This document shows, in pieces, positions 5,811 to 6,562 of a stretch of 6,562 nt of DNA; position 1 is the stretch's first letter, and each line of letters opens with the position of its first letter. Below the pieces are notes generated by a model. It was not told the origin of the DNA. It made no database searches and worked only from the letters and a program-made list of their open reading frames with translations. The stretch comes from Candidatus Pacearchaeota archaeon UBA284 (GTDB lineage: Archaea; Nanobdellota; Nanobdellia; Pacearchaeales; UBA284): positions 258-6,819 of the forward strand of contig DAKN01000027.1 in assembly GCA_002499185.1 (NCBI GenBank), written 5' to 3'. The position numbers and the translations under genes are program-made.

Positions 5811-6422
5811 ATGGCAGGGGTTAATAGAGAAATTAATAAAAGTGATGAATTAAAAGCAAATTCTCAAGAAGAGCTTTTTATATTGTCTATAACAAAAAAT
5901 TCTAATTATGGTTATATTGATAATCTTTTAAGGATGTTTTCAAAATCAGAAGATAAAATAAGCGTTTTGGAAAAAATGTTGGATGGTTCTTCTTTTTCCG
6001 GATTCAACCGAGATTTGCAAAAAAACATTTATTCTCTTTTGGCAAAATACCATGACCTTTATGCTTGGGAAAAAACATGTTTTAATTATAAATTACCAAA
6101 TTCTGAAAAATTAGAAATTAAAGAAGAACATTATAAAAAAACAATAGAATTTTACACAAAAGCAGGATATGAAGATGGAAATCAATATGAAATTAAAAGA
6201 TTAGTTGGAGAATATACTAAATTAGCTAATGTCTACGAAGAAATGGGGACATTTAGATATAATGATGCCATAGAGTGTTTAAAAAAAGCAGATGAACTTT
6301 CTATAAAATGCGGAATAAAAGTGCTAAACCCAAAAGTAAGAAAATTAACAGAAGAAGAAAAGAAAAGAGAAATTGAAAAGAGCAAACAACCACACAATAC
6401 TCCTTATCAAACATACCCCTAA
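5811..6422 (+). CDS. TPR-containing hypothetical protein
   Basis: A 203-residue, mostly helical, soluble protein that I do not recognise as a named family. The clearest signal is a tetratricopeptide-like helix pair at about 130-163: LANVYEEMG (138-146) followed by NDAIECLKKADEL (151-163), with the usual Tyr, Gly and Ala positions and a slightly lengthened turn. A weaker preceding helix pair lies at about 104-128. The N-terminal ~100 residues are also predicted helical by eye (ILSITKN, LLRMFSKSEDKISVLEKML), so divergent extra repeats are possible. The tail (180-203) is charged and then Pro/Tyr/Gln-rich, probably disordered. No signal peptide or membrane segment is seen. TPR proteins usually act as protein-binding scaffolds; the partner cannot be read from the sequence. 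It starts 47 bases after leuS with its own box A about 25 bp before the ATG and no Shine-Dalgarno, suggesting a separate leaderless transcript. Confidence 0.75.
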   Translation: MAGVNREINKSDELKANSQEELFILSITKNSNYGYIDNLLRMFSKSEDKISVLEKMLDGSSFSGFNRDLQKNIYSLLAKYHDLYAWEKTCFNYKLPNSEKLEIKEEHYKKTIEFYTKAGYEDGNQYEIKRLVGEYTKLANVYEEMGTFRYNDAIECLKKADELSIKCGIKVLNPKVRKLTEEEKKREIEKSKQPHNTPYQTYP

Positions 6423-6426
6423 TGCT

Positions 6427-6562
6427 ATGGCAAAGCAGTTAAAACTCGATTTTGATGTCAAAGGGAAAAATACTTTAGATTATTTGTTTGAAGGCATGAC
6501 TCCTAAAAAAATAAGAAACAAATTTTCTGGAATGGACATAACAAGAAAAATAATCTTTTTAG
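6427..6562 (+). CDS. Partial unrecognised CDS, truncated by window end
   Basis: An open frame begins at ATG 6427 (MAKQLKLDFDVKGKNTLDYLFEG...) and runs without a stop through 45 codons to the window edge. It starts 4 bases after the stop of the TPR gene, so the two are probably co-transcribed. No Shine-Dalgarno is visible, so the start may rely on coupling to the preceding stop. An ATG overlapping the previous stop (6422, TAATG) dies after six codons and is not the start. The visible part is Lys-rich and hydrophilic, with no diagnostic motif. Function unknown; it could also begin at one of the internal ATGs. Confidence 0.55.
   Translation, partial: MAKQLKLDFDVKGKNTLDYLFEGMTPKKIRNKFSGMDITRKIIFL

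Overview
The window looks like an AT-rich archaeal chromosome, most likely from a small-genome lineage of the DPANN kind. The evidence is a VAT/Cdc48-type double AAA+ ATPase with archaeal N-domains, archaeal box A (TTTAAA-like) promoter elements about 25 bp upstream of start codons, apparently leaderless first genes, and a Shine-Dalgarno site in front of the operon-internal gene. The lineage is inferred from style and gene content, not proven.

Layout. Positions 1-172 are non-coding and dense in inverted repeats. They form the 3' side of the leftward operon and also hold a box A for another leftward transcript that leaves the window. Positions 173-2506 (minus) encode a Cdc48 family ATPase. One base upstream, 2508-3098 (minus) encodes a zinc-ribbon protein with an AbrB/MazE-like swapped-hairpin DNA-binding segment. 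The two form an operon read from a promoter near 3151-3160 that carries three GTATAC palindromes. The divergent plus-strand unit starts with leuS (3229-5763), a leucyl-tRNA synthetase of bacterial architecture. It is followed by a TPR-containing hypothetical protein (5811-6422) with its own box A, and by the start of another unrecognised gene (6427 onward, cut by the window edge).

How it fits together. The regulator and the Cdc48 unfoldase are probably co-transcribed and translationally coupled, with the regulator a good candidate for repressing its own operon through the GTATAC sites. LeuRS is ordinary housekeeping in function. Its composition is unusual: the catalytic and editing body is bacterial, but the C-terminal domain lacks the bacterial VNGKVR-type segment and looks archaeal. 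The most distinctive sequence-level signals are the operator array, the LeuRS mosaic, a 93-bp nearly identical stretch shared by the two AAA modules of cdc48 (likely gene conversion), and a pair of perfect hairpins just after the cdc48 stop. I saw no mobile element, CRISPR array, complete RNA gene or obviously new multi-gene system.
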